Shown here: positions 12,732-25,494 of the stretch, one piece after another
Numbering within the stretch: position 1 is the first letter of the stretch
Layout: each line of letters begins with the position of its first letter
NCBI GenBank assembly: GCA_947247005.1
Contig: OX365948.1
Location: forward strand, 14,993,455 to 15,057,454
DNA: 64,000 nucleotides
From: Spisula solida
Taxonomy: Eukaryota > Mollusca > Bivalvia > Venerida > Mactridae
Direction of reading: 5' to 3'
Position numbers and translations under genes: made by a program
The notes under the pieces: model-generated
What the model was told of the DNA's origin: nothing
What the model saw: the letters and a program-made list of their open reading frames with translations, nothing else
Database searches by the model: none

Positions 12732-12947
12732 ATTGTGCCTTTTTGTTGAACTTTGTTCATTTTGTTTGTGCCATTCTGCAATTTCGTTGTCCAGCACAAG
12801 GCTGCTTCGTATCTTTCAAAATTGCATGTACACTATATATGCGTTGTATATTGTCCTTGTGGTGTGTGGTGTCCGGTTGTTATTTTCTCACCACATGGCT
12901 CTCGTTCCGTTTTGATTTGACTGGCTTAGGCGGCAGACTTTCGGGAC
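12732..12947 (+). repeat. Dispersed repeat, copy 1 (copy 2 at 16158-16383)
   Basis: This matches 16158-16383 closely for about 215 bases. Shared words include CATTGTGCCTTTTTGTT, CACAAGGCTGCTTCG, TCAAAATTGCATGTACACTA and GGCGGCAGACTTTCGGGAC. Both copies are on the plus strand. It is probably the end of an interspersed element; no ORF is shared in frame. Confidence 0.8.
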
Positions 12948-14095
12948 AAAGTAGCACTTACGACCTTCTCATTCTAAGCCAGCGTACTTTCGCCATATAT
13001 TTGTTAGCATTTTCTGTTTAGCCGGTGGTGTTAAACATACCGTCTAAGTGCTTACTACCTAGTCTTTGATGTAACCGGTTCCACATAGGGAAAATACTAG
13101 AGCTTTCCACCTTTGTCTGGGGTTTTTTTGCAATCTTTCGCTATATATACGCATCCTCATTCCTCTATGGTTAGTCACGTTCCCAGACTAGCCTATGGTT
13201 CGGATGAAAAATACGTTAAACGAAAATGGCTATATATACGACGACAAAATACTACTATTTATCTATCACGATGTTGACTTAAAAGACGCAAGTCATCAAC
13301 AGTGACAGTACATATAATGTTTTCCTTGCAATTCCGCCGGCAAGATAATTATGTCTATGATATTATCTGCTACGAATGATTTTGATGAGCTGTTACAGTC
13401 ATATTTACATGTCACTGCAAGCCTCCAAAATATATTCCAGACAAGCAACAAAGATGTAAACGTTAGGAATTGATGATATAGATCTATGTGAGGTACATGT
13501 ACTATTATGTTACATCTAGTCTGCTGATAATGTATTGATGGTATAAAGAACGAAACTATGCTTATAGCTGGCTTAGAATTAAAAGTTCGTAAGTACTACC
13601 ATCGACCTCACAAGACTCAAGCATATTTCTTGCATCCTCAAGAAAATCGGAAGTGGTTATGTTGACCAAACTGAAGTTTAAAAAAGCTTGTTTTTTCCAT
13701 AAGTAAAGAATAGTTTTCAAACAGTTTTGGCTCTTCTAATTCTAAGCCAGCGATATATTCTATATATACCAGGGGTGATCAATATATTCGTGGAATTTTC
13801 TTCTAACTTTTGTTATATTGATCCTAGAGTTATGAAATTATCAGGTCATGCAGATCTATTAATTATCTAGCGTTTTAATTAATTTATTTTATTGTGACGT
13901 CACAATTTACCCGATGACGTCACTTATCGTGACCCGTGTGCAGCACGCGCCGTCGAGCATGTCAGACAATATATAATCACAGAGCAACGAAATGTCAGTA
14001 AAAAGTACGAAAATCCTTCTGATATCTCAAAGATGACATAACCAAAATGTAGGGGGATTGTTTGCGCCATATAGTAAGGATCTACGTATGATTAT

Positions 14096-14691
14096 ATCGT
14101 ATATCCTTTCCGCTTCCACGATTTTTTTGGGGGTTATGAGAAATTCATATGGTCCCTATACCCCGCCCATGAGACACTATTGACTTGCAGCACTGATAAA
14201 AACTCGATACATCCGGATGCTACACACTTAGCCAAAACCGAAAGTAGAATTTTTTTTCAACATTTCGACTAAAGGTCACCGGAAATGACGATGTGACGGT
14301 GACCCTTGCGCGAAAAACTTTTTTTTTTAGCTTGACAGGCCTCCTTTTGGCCCCTTTGTCTAGCCTTATATTCCTACTATAGAAAAATAAAAACTTTTTG
14401 GCGCTAAATGTTAATGCAATTCCACAGGGAATCGTACCGCAATGGCGGGTAGGACCAGTAATTTCAGTTTTGTAAAATCTACGTTCAAAGCCCTCCTTAA
14501 AGGGGTCTAGCGGGCCCAAAAACTTGTGCACGACCCTGGGCCCGTAACATCCTGTAGTCTGGGATGCCTGTGTACCCATGACAGCAAAATTCCGGAATTT
14601 GGGCACTTAGGTAAAAAAACTACGGAAGGCCGAAATGGCCATCCCGGCGAGTCTGCATTAGTACGCTATGGTAGCGGAAAGGATATGCGAT
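14096..14691. mobile_element. TIR-bounded element, about 596 bp
   Basis: The bases at 14096-14114 (ATCGTATATCCTTTCCGCT) are matched in reverse complement at 14673-14691, with one mismatch. The interior holds a 128-codon minus-strand frame (14220-14606), Lys/Arg/Phe-rich, with no recognised domain. A non-autonomous DNA element is the simplest reading. No target-site duplication was confirmed. Confidence 0.5.
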
Positions 14692-16157
14692 TGTAGGCAC
14701 CCTGACAAGCAGATGCATTGATAAAATAAGGAAAAACGGAAGAATTATCACCATGGTAGGGACACTCTCCTCTATTTTCTGTGAAATGAGAGGCATATTT
14801 CTTAACCATATATTACTGGCGAAAACTGCGATCAGTATTGACTACGAATATATAAACCTTTGAATCCAGCTACAAAGGGTTCTTTAGAAATTGCGTCCCA
14901 AAGTTGCTAGGTTGTGCTTTTTTCTCCATCGGGACAATACGACCGCGTTAAGCCAACCGTCTTTTGTAGAGTCTTATGTCCAATAACGTATCAAAACTCT
15001 GTTTTTTCCATCTTACATTTGAGAGGTGATTATTTATTACTTACTTCTGTCTTAAAAGTAAAACGATCGTCCATCTGGGACCAGATATGAGTCCGAAAAG
15101 GAGCTATGTACGCTTAAAACGGGAGCGCATAGAGTGGCGTCACGTGACGGCCTACGTCACGCGCTCATTTGGGTGAATGTAATTGTGTAATTAGTGCATT
15201 CTGTCGAAAGGGTCTTACTCTAAATGATAATACATTGTTTTGGAGCCTAACTGGCAATATAAAATTGCTAGATGAAAAGTCCACGAATATCTTGATCACA
15301 ACTCGTAGCTAATGATCTTCATTCACTCCGCCAGGAATTACCTGGAACCACACACATATCAAAAGCGTCGTATCTGAAGGTTTACATTTTTTTCCGGAGA
15401 ATGTTTGTTTTAAAATTCATGTTTTTACTTATAATTGCCCATGACAGATATGTGTGAAATTTGCAATCTATTTAAGACAATGATAGGTGTTTGTCTTCTA
15501 TCTGGAAAATATTACGTCAACAATAGTCAAAATCTGAAGTGTTCACCAGTGTGACTAAAATTAAATGTCAAAGGGAGATCACCAGCATGGTTGAAATGTA
15601 ACTTTAATTTGAAGTTGTTTCCCCTATAAATGTAAGATGGCGGGTTATGAGCCGTTTGTTTATTTTATGTGGAGAAATTGCTTTTTATTTTCCTTGTTGA
15701 ATGGCTTGGGAAAACAGGCTAGGAGAATCGGCTGTCGTATATATAACTTAACAGTATTAAATTCGAATAAAAGAAAATGAAATAGTCAAAAAAGGTCGAT
15801 TTTACGCCATTTTGGAGAAGTTGCTGGATTCTTGTGGAAGTTCGTATCGTTAAGAACAAAATACAGGAAACTCAATATAACTGATACTATAGATAACTGG
15901 ACAGTTGTTGGGAAACGGTACTTAACCCTGAATAAATATAATTAGGGTGCCAAAAGGGGATTCCCCTACGGTGGACTATATGTAGTCATTTACAATTCTT
16001 ACTAAGAATCAAGAAAATTCAGCCACAATTGCTAGTACAAGATTTTCCTTTTGCTTTAACCAGTGACCTTGCTATTTACACCAGATGACCCATATTGAAA
16101 CTTGGCCTAGATTACATCCATACAAACATTCTGGTCAACTTTACAAAAATATTTCGT

Positions 16158-16383
16158 CATTGTGCCTTTTTGTTAAACTTTGTTCATTTTGTATGTATGT
16201 ATGTGCCATTCTGCAATTTCGTTTTCCAGCACAAGGCTGCTTCGTTTCTTTCAAAATTGCATGTACACTATATATATGTTGTAGATTGTCCTTGTGATGT
16301 GTCATGTCCAGTTGTTATTTTCCTCTTCACCTGGCTCTCGTTCCGTTTTAGTTTGACTGACTGAGGCGGCAGACTTTCGGGAC
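16158..16383 (+). repeat. Dispersed repeat, copy 2 (copy 1 at 12732-12947)
   Basis: See the shared words listed for copy 1. This copy has an extra GTATGTATGTAT stretch near 16190. It is followed by unrelated sequence, so the shared block ends at about GGGAC. Confidence 0.8.
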
Positions 16384-16675
16384 GGGATGCCGTGTTTTCA
16401 GTTGGGTATCGTGCTTTGTGTGTTTTTAATGTTTTCTGTGCTCGGCTGGTTAAGTTGAGTGCTGCCTTCCCTGTCTGATTTAATATAATCTTTTTTTTCA
16501 TAAATATACAATAAAATACTGCCTCCATACTGGTGATAGAATACACAAGTTTCCTCTATGTTTTGGACACGAGATGACCCAATATATAACATTACCTCGA
16601 TTTTGTTTAGATGATCATTGTGATCAAGTTTCATGCCCGAATTCTGACCCCTAAAGACTACACAAACAACTCGTG

Positions 16676-16760
16676 GGCGGACGACGGATGTACGGCCGAC
16701 GGACGAAGAGTGACACAGAGGTTCACTCTGTCACTATGTGACAAGTGAGCTAAAAGGAAG
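16676..16760. repeat. Short dispersed repeat with GACGGACGAAGAG and nested hairpin
   Basis: The tract contains GGGCGGACGACGGATG and GACGGACGAAGAG. It is followed by GAGTGACA...TCACTCTGTCACT, which can pair on itself. The same style of end (GGACGGACGGACTGACGGAC) is seen near 52150, so this looks like the tail of an interspersed element. Confidence 0.4.
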
Positions 16761-16775
16761 ATGAACTAATCCAGG

Positions 16776-16882
16776 TTGACATTTAACGTCAGGCCAATTT
16801 GTTGCGACATTTAACGTTACAGATGCGACATTTAGCGTCAGGGGGGATTGCGACATTTAGCGTCTGTTGCGATATTTAACGT
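16776..16882. repeat. Short tandem repeat of GCGACATTTAACGTC-type units
   Basis: The word (T)GCGACATTTA(A/G)CGT recurs about five times with spacers of variable length. No coding sense was found. Confidence 0.75.
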
Positions 16883-16984
16883 TGCTGCAATGGTCAAATA
16901 AAAAAGTAGCATCCTCGCCCACCAGGTTTTGACTAACAACTGATAATTCATGATTCGTCAGGGTCGCGATAATGGAGGGTGTTC

Positions 16985-17303
16985 CTAGTCCACAGGATTG
17001 TGGTATAGAGGAAGAAAGAAAACTTGAAGAAGTCCGAGTTGGTGTTTATGTTTTTTGTGATTTATTGTGATGTTACGTTTGAGGAAGCCAAGTATTTTGT
17101 TTGCTATTGTTGTTATCCTATTTATGTGGGTGTTCCAGCTGAGGTCCTCACTGATGTCGACAACAAGGTATTTTGCATCTGAGACTGAGGAAAGAGTTTG
17201 ACCGTGTTGTATGTACGGAAATTTGATTGGGTTTCTGCTCCTTGAGATATGGAGAACCTGACACTTACTGGGGTTAAATTCTATATCCCATTGTCTTTTC
17301 CGG
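16985..17303 (-). pseudogene. Non-LTR retrotransposon RT C-terminal fragment
   Basis: The minus strand has an open frame of about 105 codons ending in a stop. It begins WDIEFNPSKCQVLHISRSR and continues through DAKYLVVDISEDLSWNTHIN and then NKILGFLKRN. This matches the thumb region of LINE reverse transcriptases (pattern W.xxFNxxKCxVLxI, then YLGVxIxxxLxWxxHI). The conserved YLG reads YLV here. The upstream RT core is absent and the frame breaks beyond 17303, so it is a truncated dead copy. Confidence 0.8.
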
Positions 17304-20300
17304 TTTTAGCAGGTCATTTATGTGTCTGTGTACCCAGTATATGAGACTACAAGGATTGATCCACTAACCACCTGAACATAACATAGAACAGAAAGAAAGA
17401 CAACTCCGGATAGCTTATCCTTATTGGACGAGAGTTGTGTGTCTTAACTATAGTAACCAAATGAACTAGTGGAACAGACTTTAAATAACCATGTTTACAT
17501 TGATATTGAACTTGTCAGTTGTTTTTTAAGAAAATGCGTTTATTTTTAGGTGATCTCGGCTTACCAACAGCTATTTCGTTATTTAGGAATTGGTAACATT
17601 CATGAATTTTATTGATGATTTAAATAACATGTATTTACTCTTTCTTATGTAATATTTGAGGTACTGGTGAGAACAAAGTTTGATAATGCTCAATTTGCAT
17701 CGACATAATTAAACAGCGTCATAACGTCGACGTAAATAGAGCATATATTCGAAGTTTGTTTCATCAGTACATCCTTATAGGTAAGTTAGAAGTATTGTAG
17801 TGTACTATAGTTCAGTATGAAATGTCGAATCAGAAGTTCCTTTTTCTTTGTTATCTAGTTCCGAAAATACCATGATCATAGTGAAATCATGAAATCCTGA
17901 GAATTCGATTTTCGAAAATCATTTTTTCTTCACCGTTTGTTTTATTCTCATTGGTGAGACTCAAGAATACGATTTTATAAATAGTCCTGTTTAATTAATC
18001 TCTGTCACTAAATATCAGCTGAGGGAAATCATTTGAAGGTGTTGATATAGAGAGGCTGTTGCTTTACAGAGGGCCGCTTTGAAGAGTTGTACTGTACTAA
18101 TATAATTATAAATTATAAGTGTGGCAATATTGAACTAGAATTCCTGAGAAAGCACATTCACATGTTTTCATAAATATTGCGTCGTAGGAATATTTAGAAA
18201 CTTATTAAAGTTACGACGGATTCATGTGAGAAGCTGTATTTATACTTTCCGGACAACCCTCGTACAATTTAAAGTACTATTATTTTACTCATAGCCAGCC
18301 GAGTTCATCGTACGAATGTGGAGACTGATTTACGCTGTATTCAATTCTGGAAATAGCTGCACCCTCTTCCAGTCGCATTTGTCTCAGGAAACACTGTCAG
18401 TCTTTTCGATCGATTGCCAAAGAAATATAAATATCTTTTAACCAGGCTGTTAAACTCAGATTGCGCAATGTTGACATATTCTGCGAGGTATAGTAAATAT
18501 AGTGTTTACATTCGAAACAAGTAGAGCGTGATGATGTTACTAAATATAAACTGTAAATATAGAAAATGATAACACCATATGCATAGTTAACCAATGAGAG
18601 CGTCTGAAATCGGAGAAAGCCCGATACGTCACAATGGTTTGGTGAATATAAATAGCACATCAACAAAGCAACGTTAATACAACGTGCATATGTTCGCGTC
18701 TGTCGGATATAACTACTAAAAAGAAAACATAAACGTTCGTTTTACATGTATATCACATACACAATGAAGTTCGAAAATAAATCAAGATGTAAAAGTTGTG
18801 GGGACTTTAAATCAACGGAAAGGTAGCTTACGATTAAAATTATATATTTTTATCTCGACCAATGTCGTCTGCTTGAATTTAGATATTTGTTGATTCGCGT
18901 TCATGTATTTTCTGTAATGTGTGTGACGGTAAACTCTTTGTACGCGGTTAGCGTCTCGATCATACAAGTTGTAGGTAGAAAATTATTACCTTGTATACGT
19001 TCATATAAACCAACTACAATAAATAACAGAATTATTTGTGTATTATTTTGTATAATTACTTGTATACTTGACGCTGACATGAATATTTACAAATTGTTTA
19101 TCATTACTGGCGGTACTGACCAGTAGTTGTTTACCTGATATTGCCCTATATTACTACCTTGTTGTCGGTAAGAAATTTCTAGATAATTATAAAACAAAGA
19201 TAAATCTTGATAATGAAAGTAAAATTAAAGTACATGTATCAAGTTAACGTACACGACAAGACAATGAAAGTTACATCGTTACAGCTGAAATCACTGAAAT
19301 TACTCGAACCGAAACGATTTATTACTAAAGTGAACGTTAATGTATTTATCTAATTCATGTTATCTTGGCGGGATGCTGAAATGAGTTTATTATGAGTTAT
19401 CAACATTTCAACATTAATGGAGTGTTTGAAAACGCTTTGAAATTTCATACATAAAGTTTAAGAAAGTGATATTACCAACATTTTAAGTGTTAAATGTAGC
19501 ATGTAATATGATTTGATACTAAAGGCAAGAAATGATAACAACATATCTACAAGTCGATGTCACTCAATGGGTTATGTGTATGTGTAAACAGATCTGTGGG
19601 AGGCGGGTGTGTCATCTGTTGTGATCACTAACACCAAAACCAAAAAGGGAGTTCCAGGTTCAATAAAATCGATTGTTTTAAGCTGTTTGAATAGTTTTAA
19701 ATGCTAGATAATTCAAACGTACTAAAGCAGACGACACCATGACAACACTCCCGAATTGAGATATTTGAGAATATAAATAATAAATAAATGTACCCAATAA
19801 CCCGGACCAAGTAATCCCCGTGCCCTTTCATGCAACAGATATTCTTATTGTCTTAAATGTGCGGTATATCAAAGGTTAACCAATACCACACACACCACTG
19901 ATAGATTTACCGGACGTTCTTAATATCAGACAGTTTCTCACACGGGTATATTTTCTAGTCATTTTCATAGCAACGTAAAAAATTGAATATAATAATGTGA
20001 ATGGCTGTTGTGGAACTGGACTCAAAATCACACAAATTTCATAGTAAGAAAACTAAAATGTGTTTTATTACAAAAAAATTTGTTTTCCTTTCAAATCGCG
20101 TATACTTTTTTCGTTCGAGGATTTAAACGGTACAAATTAAACGTTATATTTCGAAGATACAAAATTCTGCCCGAACCCCCGTTCATTTAAATCTAGTGTA
20201 CAAATACATGTCTTTAACTATTCCATTTTTACTGTCTACAATTCATGGCATTTGACTCATAGTGTTCTGGCATAACTCATGATAGAACTGTACTGGTGTG

Positions 20301-22535
20301 TTGTCACTTAACAAGTTTAAACAGTATTATGAGCACTACTAGTATGTTATTGTCAGCTGAAAGTAGAATTTTCTATGTTTTCTTCAAGCTTAACCAATGT
20401 TTAAAAGTATTTATTCTTTGTGTGCTACGATCGCTAATCAATATTCAATTTGAAAATATTTAAATTTCCATATTTAGATATTAAACCCAAGATTTAATAC
20501 CGACCTGACTAAGCCTTATATTCACGTTTTATTCCAACGTTGATCTTATTACGTGTATATTGGGCTGTATTACCCACTTAACGACTACAGTATTATAGGT
20601 CAATGTTCGGTAATAATACCAGTATGATTATGCTCCTGTAAACACGTATATATGTTCTTGGTTTAAAGAGTTCAAAGTTCGCTAATTTGGGTAAAATAAA
20701 AAATAAATTTATTGGAAAATTAAATTTGTCATTAGTAGAAGTAAATTTACAACGATAGAAATTTTAATTCATCAATATAAAAAAATACCAATTTAGATAA
20801 TTGAATTCATGGTTATAGTTAAGGTTATCTACCTAATCCATGAAAATTGTCACCTGCAAATAAACTTACTTTTACAGTATTTAATAGGATTACCTAATGA
20901 CATTATGTGTATTATAATCATAAAATAACTAATATGGATTATACATAGGTCTTATCAAAGACCTAAATATACGTATATGTATATTTAGGTCTTTGGTCTT
21001 ATTAATATTTTGGGAATTGCATCTTCTGGACATAGCGCGAAATATGTTTCATTATTTTCTCCTTTCAATTTTATTTCTTTATAATTACTGTAACATGTAC
21101 TAGTATATGACTTATAGTTACAATAAGTACCAATGTATGCATTTACAATTTTCTCGGTGAGCGAGAACGGGGGGAAATATGTTTCATTTGACTAATTATG
21201 TTTACCATGTCAATCTTCCCGTCTTCATTCCGACATTCTTGTATCTAGTGATAATCCAAAATGACACCGTGTTACGTCACTGGGTGGGGGATTTGATTAA
21301 TACATCGTAAACATTATAATATTACTCCGAACAGCAGGTACACAGTTGATCTCGAACGTACATAGTTATCTCTTCAAACTAGATTGCCCACAATGGAAAA
21401 CAAAACACTTTACAAGTTAATATTTCATTATTTTATGTTGTCATCAATTGAAGTTATCGTCAAACCATCGTCAATGATTAGCCGCTTAACCCGGTTAAGG
21501 ACGGTACATAAAATACGGTTGTTTAAATATCTGATGGCTGTTTAATACAGGGGTATTGATTGTAAAACATGGCTGATTTTGGTATTTACTGGCTGCTTTA
21601 GACAGGTGCTTGCTTAATTGACCAAACCACTAACACAGGTTGGACGAACTAGACTTAGATGTTTGACCTGGTTATAGAAACACGTAGTATATGAATTATG
21701 TCAATTTTAGTACTTTTAAAATACCAACTGTCACTGTACTGTTTTATAACCTCTAAAATATTATGTTTACGTAAGCATTTAAAAGGGGCATTTTAATCGG
21801 CTGGTTGGTTTATTGTGTCATCTGATAAGTACTAAAAATAAACTCAATGCAATAAAGTACGCAATTTTTAAGCATCGCTATAAACTTGCATAAGTATATC
21901 TATTTATTTATTATAAGTATTTTGTTCGACATGTCAGGTTTTTATTCTTTTTAATAGTTTAAGTTATCTCATACCCTCGTGGCGATATACTCGTACCGTC
22001 AGGAATGAGGTGACAAGAGTTATAAATACTTGATGAAGAACTTGTTTCACATTCGACCTGAAATAAATGGGAATCGGTACCAAACAAATCAATAAGTTCA
22101 GTTGATCATTTTGATAACGTTACGATATGTTATTAAAGTCTGTTTATTGTAAACTCAGATTTATTCGTTTGAGACTTTTTACGTGAATGACATCGACCTA
22201 AACATCAAATCGCATTAACTAATTTGTTTTCTATACTATTTTTATGTTAATAATTAACGATCTATCGAACTTCCGTTTTTAGATTTTACCAATATTCATG
22301 ATTTTTATTGCCCGTAAATAAATTTTTTTTAACTGTATTGTATTCCTTTTTGTGACTTTTTCCCGACAGACTGTGTACATGGCTGGAATCTTTGTTAATT
22401 TTCTTATTGTAATAGATCGAGTTAATTCCAGTATTGTTACACCTAGGGCTACGTCTTGTTATGTACAGACAATTGAATCTGTGGATTAGGTCGTTGTGCT
22501 CAGTTCTTACATTATTAGATTTCTTTCACTTTTAG
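17304..22535. other. Non-coding stretch upstream of the GADD45-like gene
   Basis: No conserved exon was found in about 5.2 kb. A first exon or promoter of the downstream GADD45-like gene may be here, but I could not identify it. The only clear structure is the near-perfect palindrome at 20957-20994. Confidence 0.5.
20957..20994. repeat. Perfect 15-bp-arm palindrome
   Basis: AAAGACCTAAATATA is followed, after eight bases, by its exact reverse complement TATATTTAGGTCTTT. The flanks repeat GGTCTT on both sides. This could be a hairpin-forming site or a tiny MITE remnant. Confidence 0.8.
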
Positions 22536-22536
22536 C

Positions 22537-23893
22537 ATGAAGTCCATAAAAGTAGGAAAAGCCTTAGTAAGGTGCGTGGAACAAGCAAAGCTAGAAGGAC
22601 GGCTTATCACCGGTATTGTTGACATAGCAACAGAACTGAAAGGGTAAATAACTACTACATTGTACTACTTGTGTACTGTATACATGCTTGGCATTAAATT
22701 TCTTTTATACCACTTTACATAAAAATAATTTCTACTGACGTCTTTCTGAAAAGTTATAATAAATAAAAATTAAAATGTCCAATTAAGATTTATTTATTAT
22801 AGCTGCTTAAGACAGGTTGTTGCTTAATTGGTGTGAATACCCGCACATGTCATGTTTGACTTTATTGTTCTTTGTATAAGTGCTCCATTATTTATGATTG
22901 TTATGTAGTGTTAAGTATATTGTTATTTTATCATATCTGTTGCTGTTGTCATTTGTTCGGTATTGTTATTGTTCAAGTGTTGTTAATGTCATTGCCAATA
23001 AATGTACGTGTATGTTCTCTCCTCTCCAGATCATCTGTCAATAACATGTTTTGTATAATGAAGAATGTGGGAAGTGAGGACATGCAGGATGTACTTCTAG
23101 AAGCGTACTGTAGAGAACATAACGTCAAATTGATCAAGGTACGTCATTATGTCACAATTAGTGATGATGTAATTGCCAGTTTATTTGTAGATTGGAACGT
23201 CCGTTTTGAGCGCTAATGGTCTCGGGTTCGTTCACGGACCGCGATTTACAAAAGTCTTTAAGATGGTACTGGTATATTTCCATGTAAATGCTGCTGACTG
23301 GTTCGCCTGGCGTCAGGATATTTTGACTGGGTAGTCTCCATATGACTGAAATACGGTTGACCACTGTGACTTATTATTATTACAGTATTTGTAGATACGT
23401 AGAAACCGTTAAGGATGTCGGAATAAAACATATATCAGCATTACCATAATTAAGTATATATCTTATTTCAACTGAGCAATGTACATGTATCTCCTATATT
23501 TTTAAGTTATCAGTTAAAGCCTCCCTTTCACATGAAAACTCTAAGACAATTAAGCTAATTATTTCTTTAAATGGTTAAAATACTGCTGTATGCCATTTCT
23601 ATGTGTACAAAATGTCCTTGCGCATTGGTAAAATATCAACCATTTACGGATGTATGATGCTATGACCGTTATATGTGTGTTCATTTATTTGGTTTCAGGT
23701 TGATCGGATAAGTGAGAAACCTTGCCAGAATGTCTGTAACAGAGATGACATTTATAGACTTCCAGAATCTTCAAGTTTTCTGTTGAAACTACCAGACAAT
23801 TGTTCGAATGAAGACGATTTTATTCTTACTTTCTACAAAACTCATCAGCTGTTTGTTAATACAACCTTCCCAATTGTAAAAATTTGTGATTGA
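22537..23893 (+). CDS. GADD45-like protein (growth arrest and DNA-damage-inducible family)
   Basis: Coding exons are 22537-22643, 23030-23138 and 23699-23893, all with AG/GT borders and matching phases (136 codons plus TGA). Exon one has KVGKALVRCVEQAKLEG then LITGIVDIATEL, which aligns with the human exon encoding KVGDALEEVL and ITVGVYEAAKLL. The next has FCIMKNVGSEDMQDVLLEAY then REHNVKLIKV, the acidic-loop/helix region ending in the family's INILRV-type strand. The last exon fits the C-terminal half and ends FPIVKICD, like the family's WVPVINL. The family binds PCNA, CDK1 and MTK1-type kinases in stress signalling; here that role is inferred. The central helix is about six residues short. 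An AG precedes C-ATG, so an upstream first exon is likely and the true start is uncertain. Confidence 0.8.
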
Positions 23894-24180
23894 AAACACA
23901 TCGGAACTTACTGAAACTTGTTCGAACGAAGATGCTGCCATCTCAGCATTCTGCAAAATCCCACAAATTGTTCATTACTACAGCATTTCAAACAATGAGC
24001 AAACGAGATCAGACATGACGCATCAAATGTTCATGGTGTCGAAAATCCGATTTGTAGTAACCATACGTGTCGCGGTACGCACGTGGAACCGGAAGCCAGT
24101 AACCGGAAGTCAGTTACCGGAAGTCAGTAACCGGAAGTCAGTAAGAGACGGGAAAGTAGAATGCCTCGTGCTGATTTAAC
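23894..24180 (+). pseudogene. Partial duplicate of the GADD45 C-terminal segment, shifted frame
   Basis: Just after the GADD45 stop, a frame +1 to it reads TCSNEDAAISAFCKIPQIV. This resembles the gene's own NCSNEDDFILTFYKTHQLFV about 118 bases upstream. The DNA also matches around TTGTTCGAA(T/C)GAAGA. It looks like a local duplication now in the 3' untranslated region. Alternative splicing into it cannot be excluded. Confidence 0.45.
24089..24144. repeat. Four 14-bp tandem units, each with an ETS core CCGGAAG(T/C)
   Basis: CCGGAAG(T/C) starts at 24089, 24103, 24117 and 24131, exactly 14 bases apart, each followed by CAGT(A/T)A. CCGGAAGT is the core bound by ETS factors such as GABPA. Whether it acts on the gene is unknown. 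Confidence 0.8.
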
Positions 24181-24228
24181 CTGCCAAGTATTATGACGTT
24201 TCTTTTGAAACTCGTGAAAAGATTGTAC

Positions 24229-24234
24229 AATAAA
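24229..24234 (+). terminator. Candidate poly(A) signal AATAAA for the GADD45-like gene
   Basis: AATAAA lies about 340 bases after the stop codon. A second AATAAA lies at 24652-24657 and could serve a longer transcript. Confidence 0.4.
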
Positions 24235-24839
24235 CAATGAATAGTGTTTACAATGAACTCGAATCTTTATTATGTTATGTCTTTCATTTTTATTTATTTA
24301 TTTTATTATTTGAGATTGTTGATTAATAACCGAACTTGATAGAGCTTACTTTAATGTTCTTTACAACATTTTGCCGAAAGTTTGCTTTTGAAAGGATTGT
24401 ATTTTCTGATTGGAGAAACTATCTCGTGAAAACTTAAATACGAGAAAGTTGCAGTTATTGAAAGAACTTGACAGTCGCTATTATGTTAACTACATCAGAT
24501 ACTATACATATACGTCTTGCGGTCATGTTTGCTATCATGATTCTTCGTGCCAACTTTATTGTGCTATTCCATGGGAGGGACTTCAGGAACTCGTTTTGAG
24601 TTTAGTTTGTTTATTTGTATGCGTTAATGTTTGTTTTCTGTGATTTTGTGCAATAAATGTTAATTTCCATCACATGCTTTTAAATTAAATTTTAAATGTT
24701 GTTTTTCGTTTTTGTATTTCGGTATCCATAACCTGATGTCAAACTGCCTCCACCGTACTGCACCCATACTAGATTGTACCCTACTAACCATGCTGGGAAC
24801 AAATAATCTATCAGCACAACACACCCATCATTACATTTA

Positions 24840-25175
24840 CATCTCGTTATAACGACCATGTTTGTTACATGGATACATAGTGTGGCAATGAATACGTCGT
24901 TATATCGAATAAGAAAATTGTATTACGCGCTATTTACCGTTAGATAAATTTTGTGTCGTTAAATGAATTCGTCGTTGTAACCAATGTCGCTATAACGAGA
25001 AATATGTGTCTTAATTTAGGAAAGGTCACATCGAGTGCGGGGTCTATGGTCTCTAGATAAGATATACAAATGAACATAATGAGAAGTACGTTATACGACA
25101 CAGCCAGTACTCGTTTTAGCAAGCATGCTTTGTGCAACAGATTATATGTCGTTGTATCGGAAATGTCGTTATATC
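24840..25175. repeat. Tract rich in GTCGTTATA(A/T)CG words
   Basis: Variants of TCGTTATAACGA and GTCGTTATATCG appear at least six times on both strands over about 330 bases. Some are self-complementary. It looks like a dispersed element with short degenerate internal repeats. Confidence 0.5.
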
Positions 25176-25321
25176 AAATTAGATCATTGAAACAACGTAC
25201 ATAAATCGATTGAACAAGTAGTCTGTATTTCTGGCATTTGTATGTAATTGAAATATCACTCAGTGATAACGCTAGAATAATATAAATAATAATAATAAAC
25301 ACTGGCAAATGAGAAAGTATT

Positions 25322-25494
25322 CAATACAATACAATACAATACAATACAATACAATACAATACAATACAATACAATACAATACAATACAATACAATACAAT
25401 ACAATACAATACAATACAATACAATATAATACAGTACAATACAATACAATACAATACAAAATACAATACAATATAAAACAATTCAATACAATAC
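25322..25494. repeat. AATAC pentanucleotide array
   Basis: About 34 units of CAATA/ATACA with a few interruptions near 25425 and 25460. Frames through it encode only Ile-Val-Leu-Tyr-Cys repeats on the minus strand and are not genes. Confidence 0.95.

Noticed and set aside
12598..13021. Frames of about 100 codons with hydrophobic Cys-rich sequence
   Set aside because: They lie in a dispersed repeat also found at 16158-16383, where the frame is not conserved.
25256..25486. Minus-strand frames of Ile-Val-Leu-Tyr-Cys repeats
   Set aside because: They are translations of the AATAC array.
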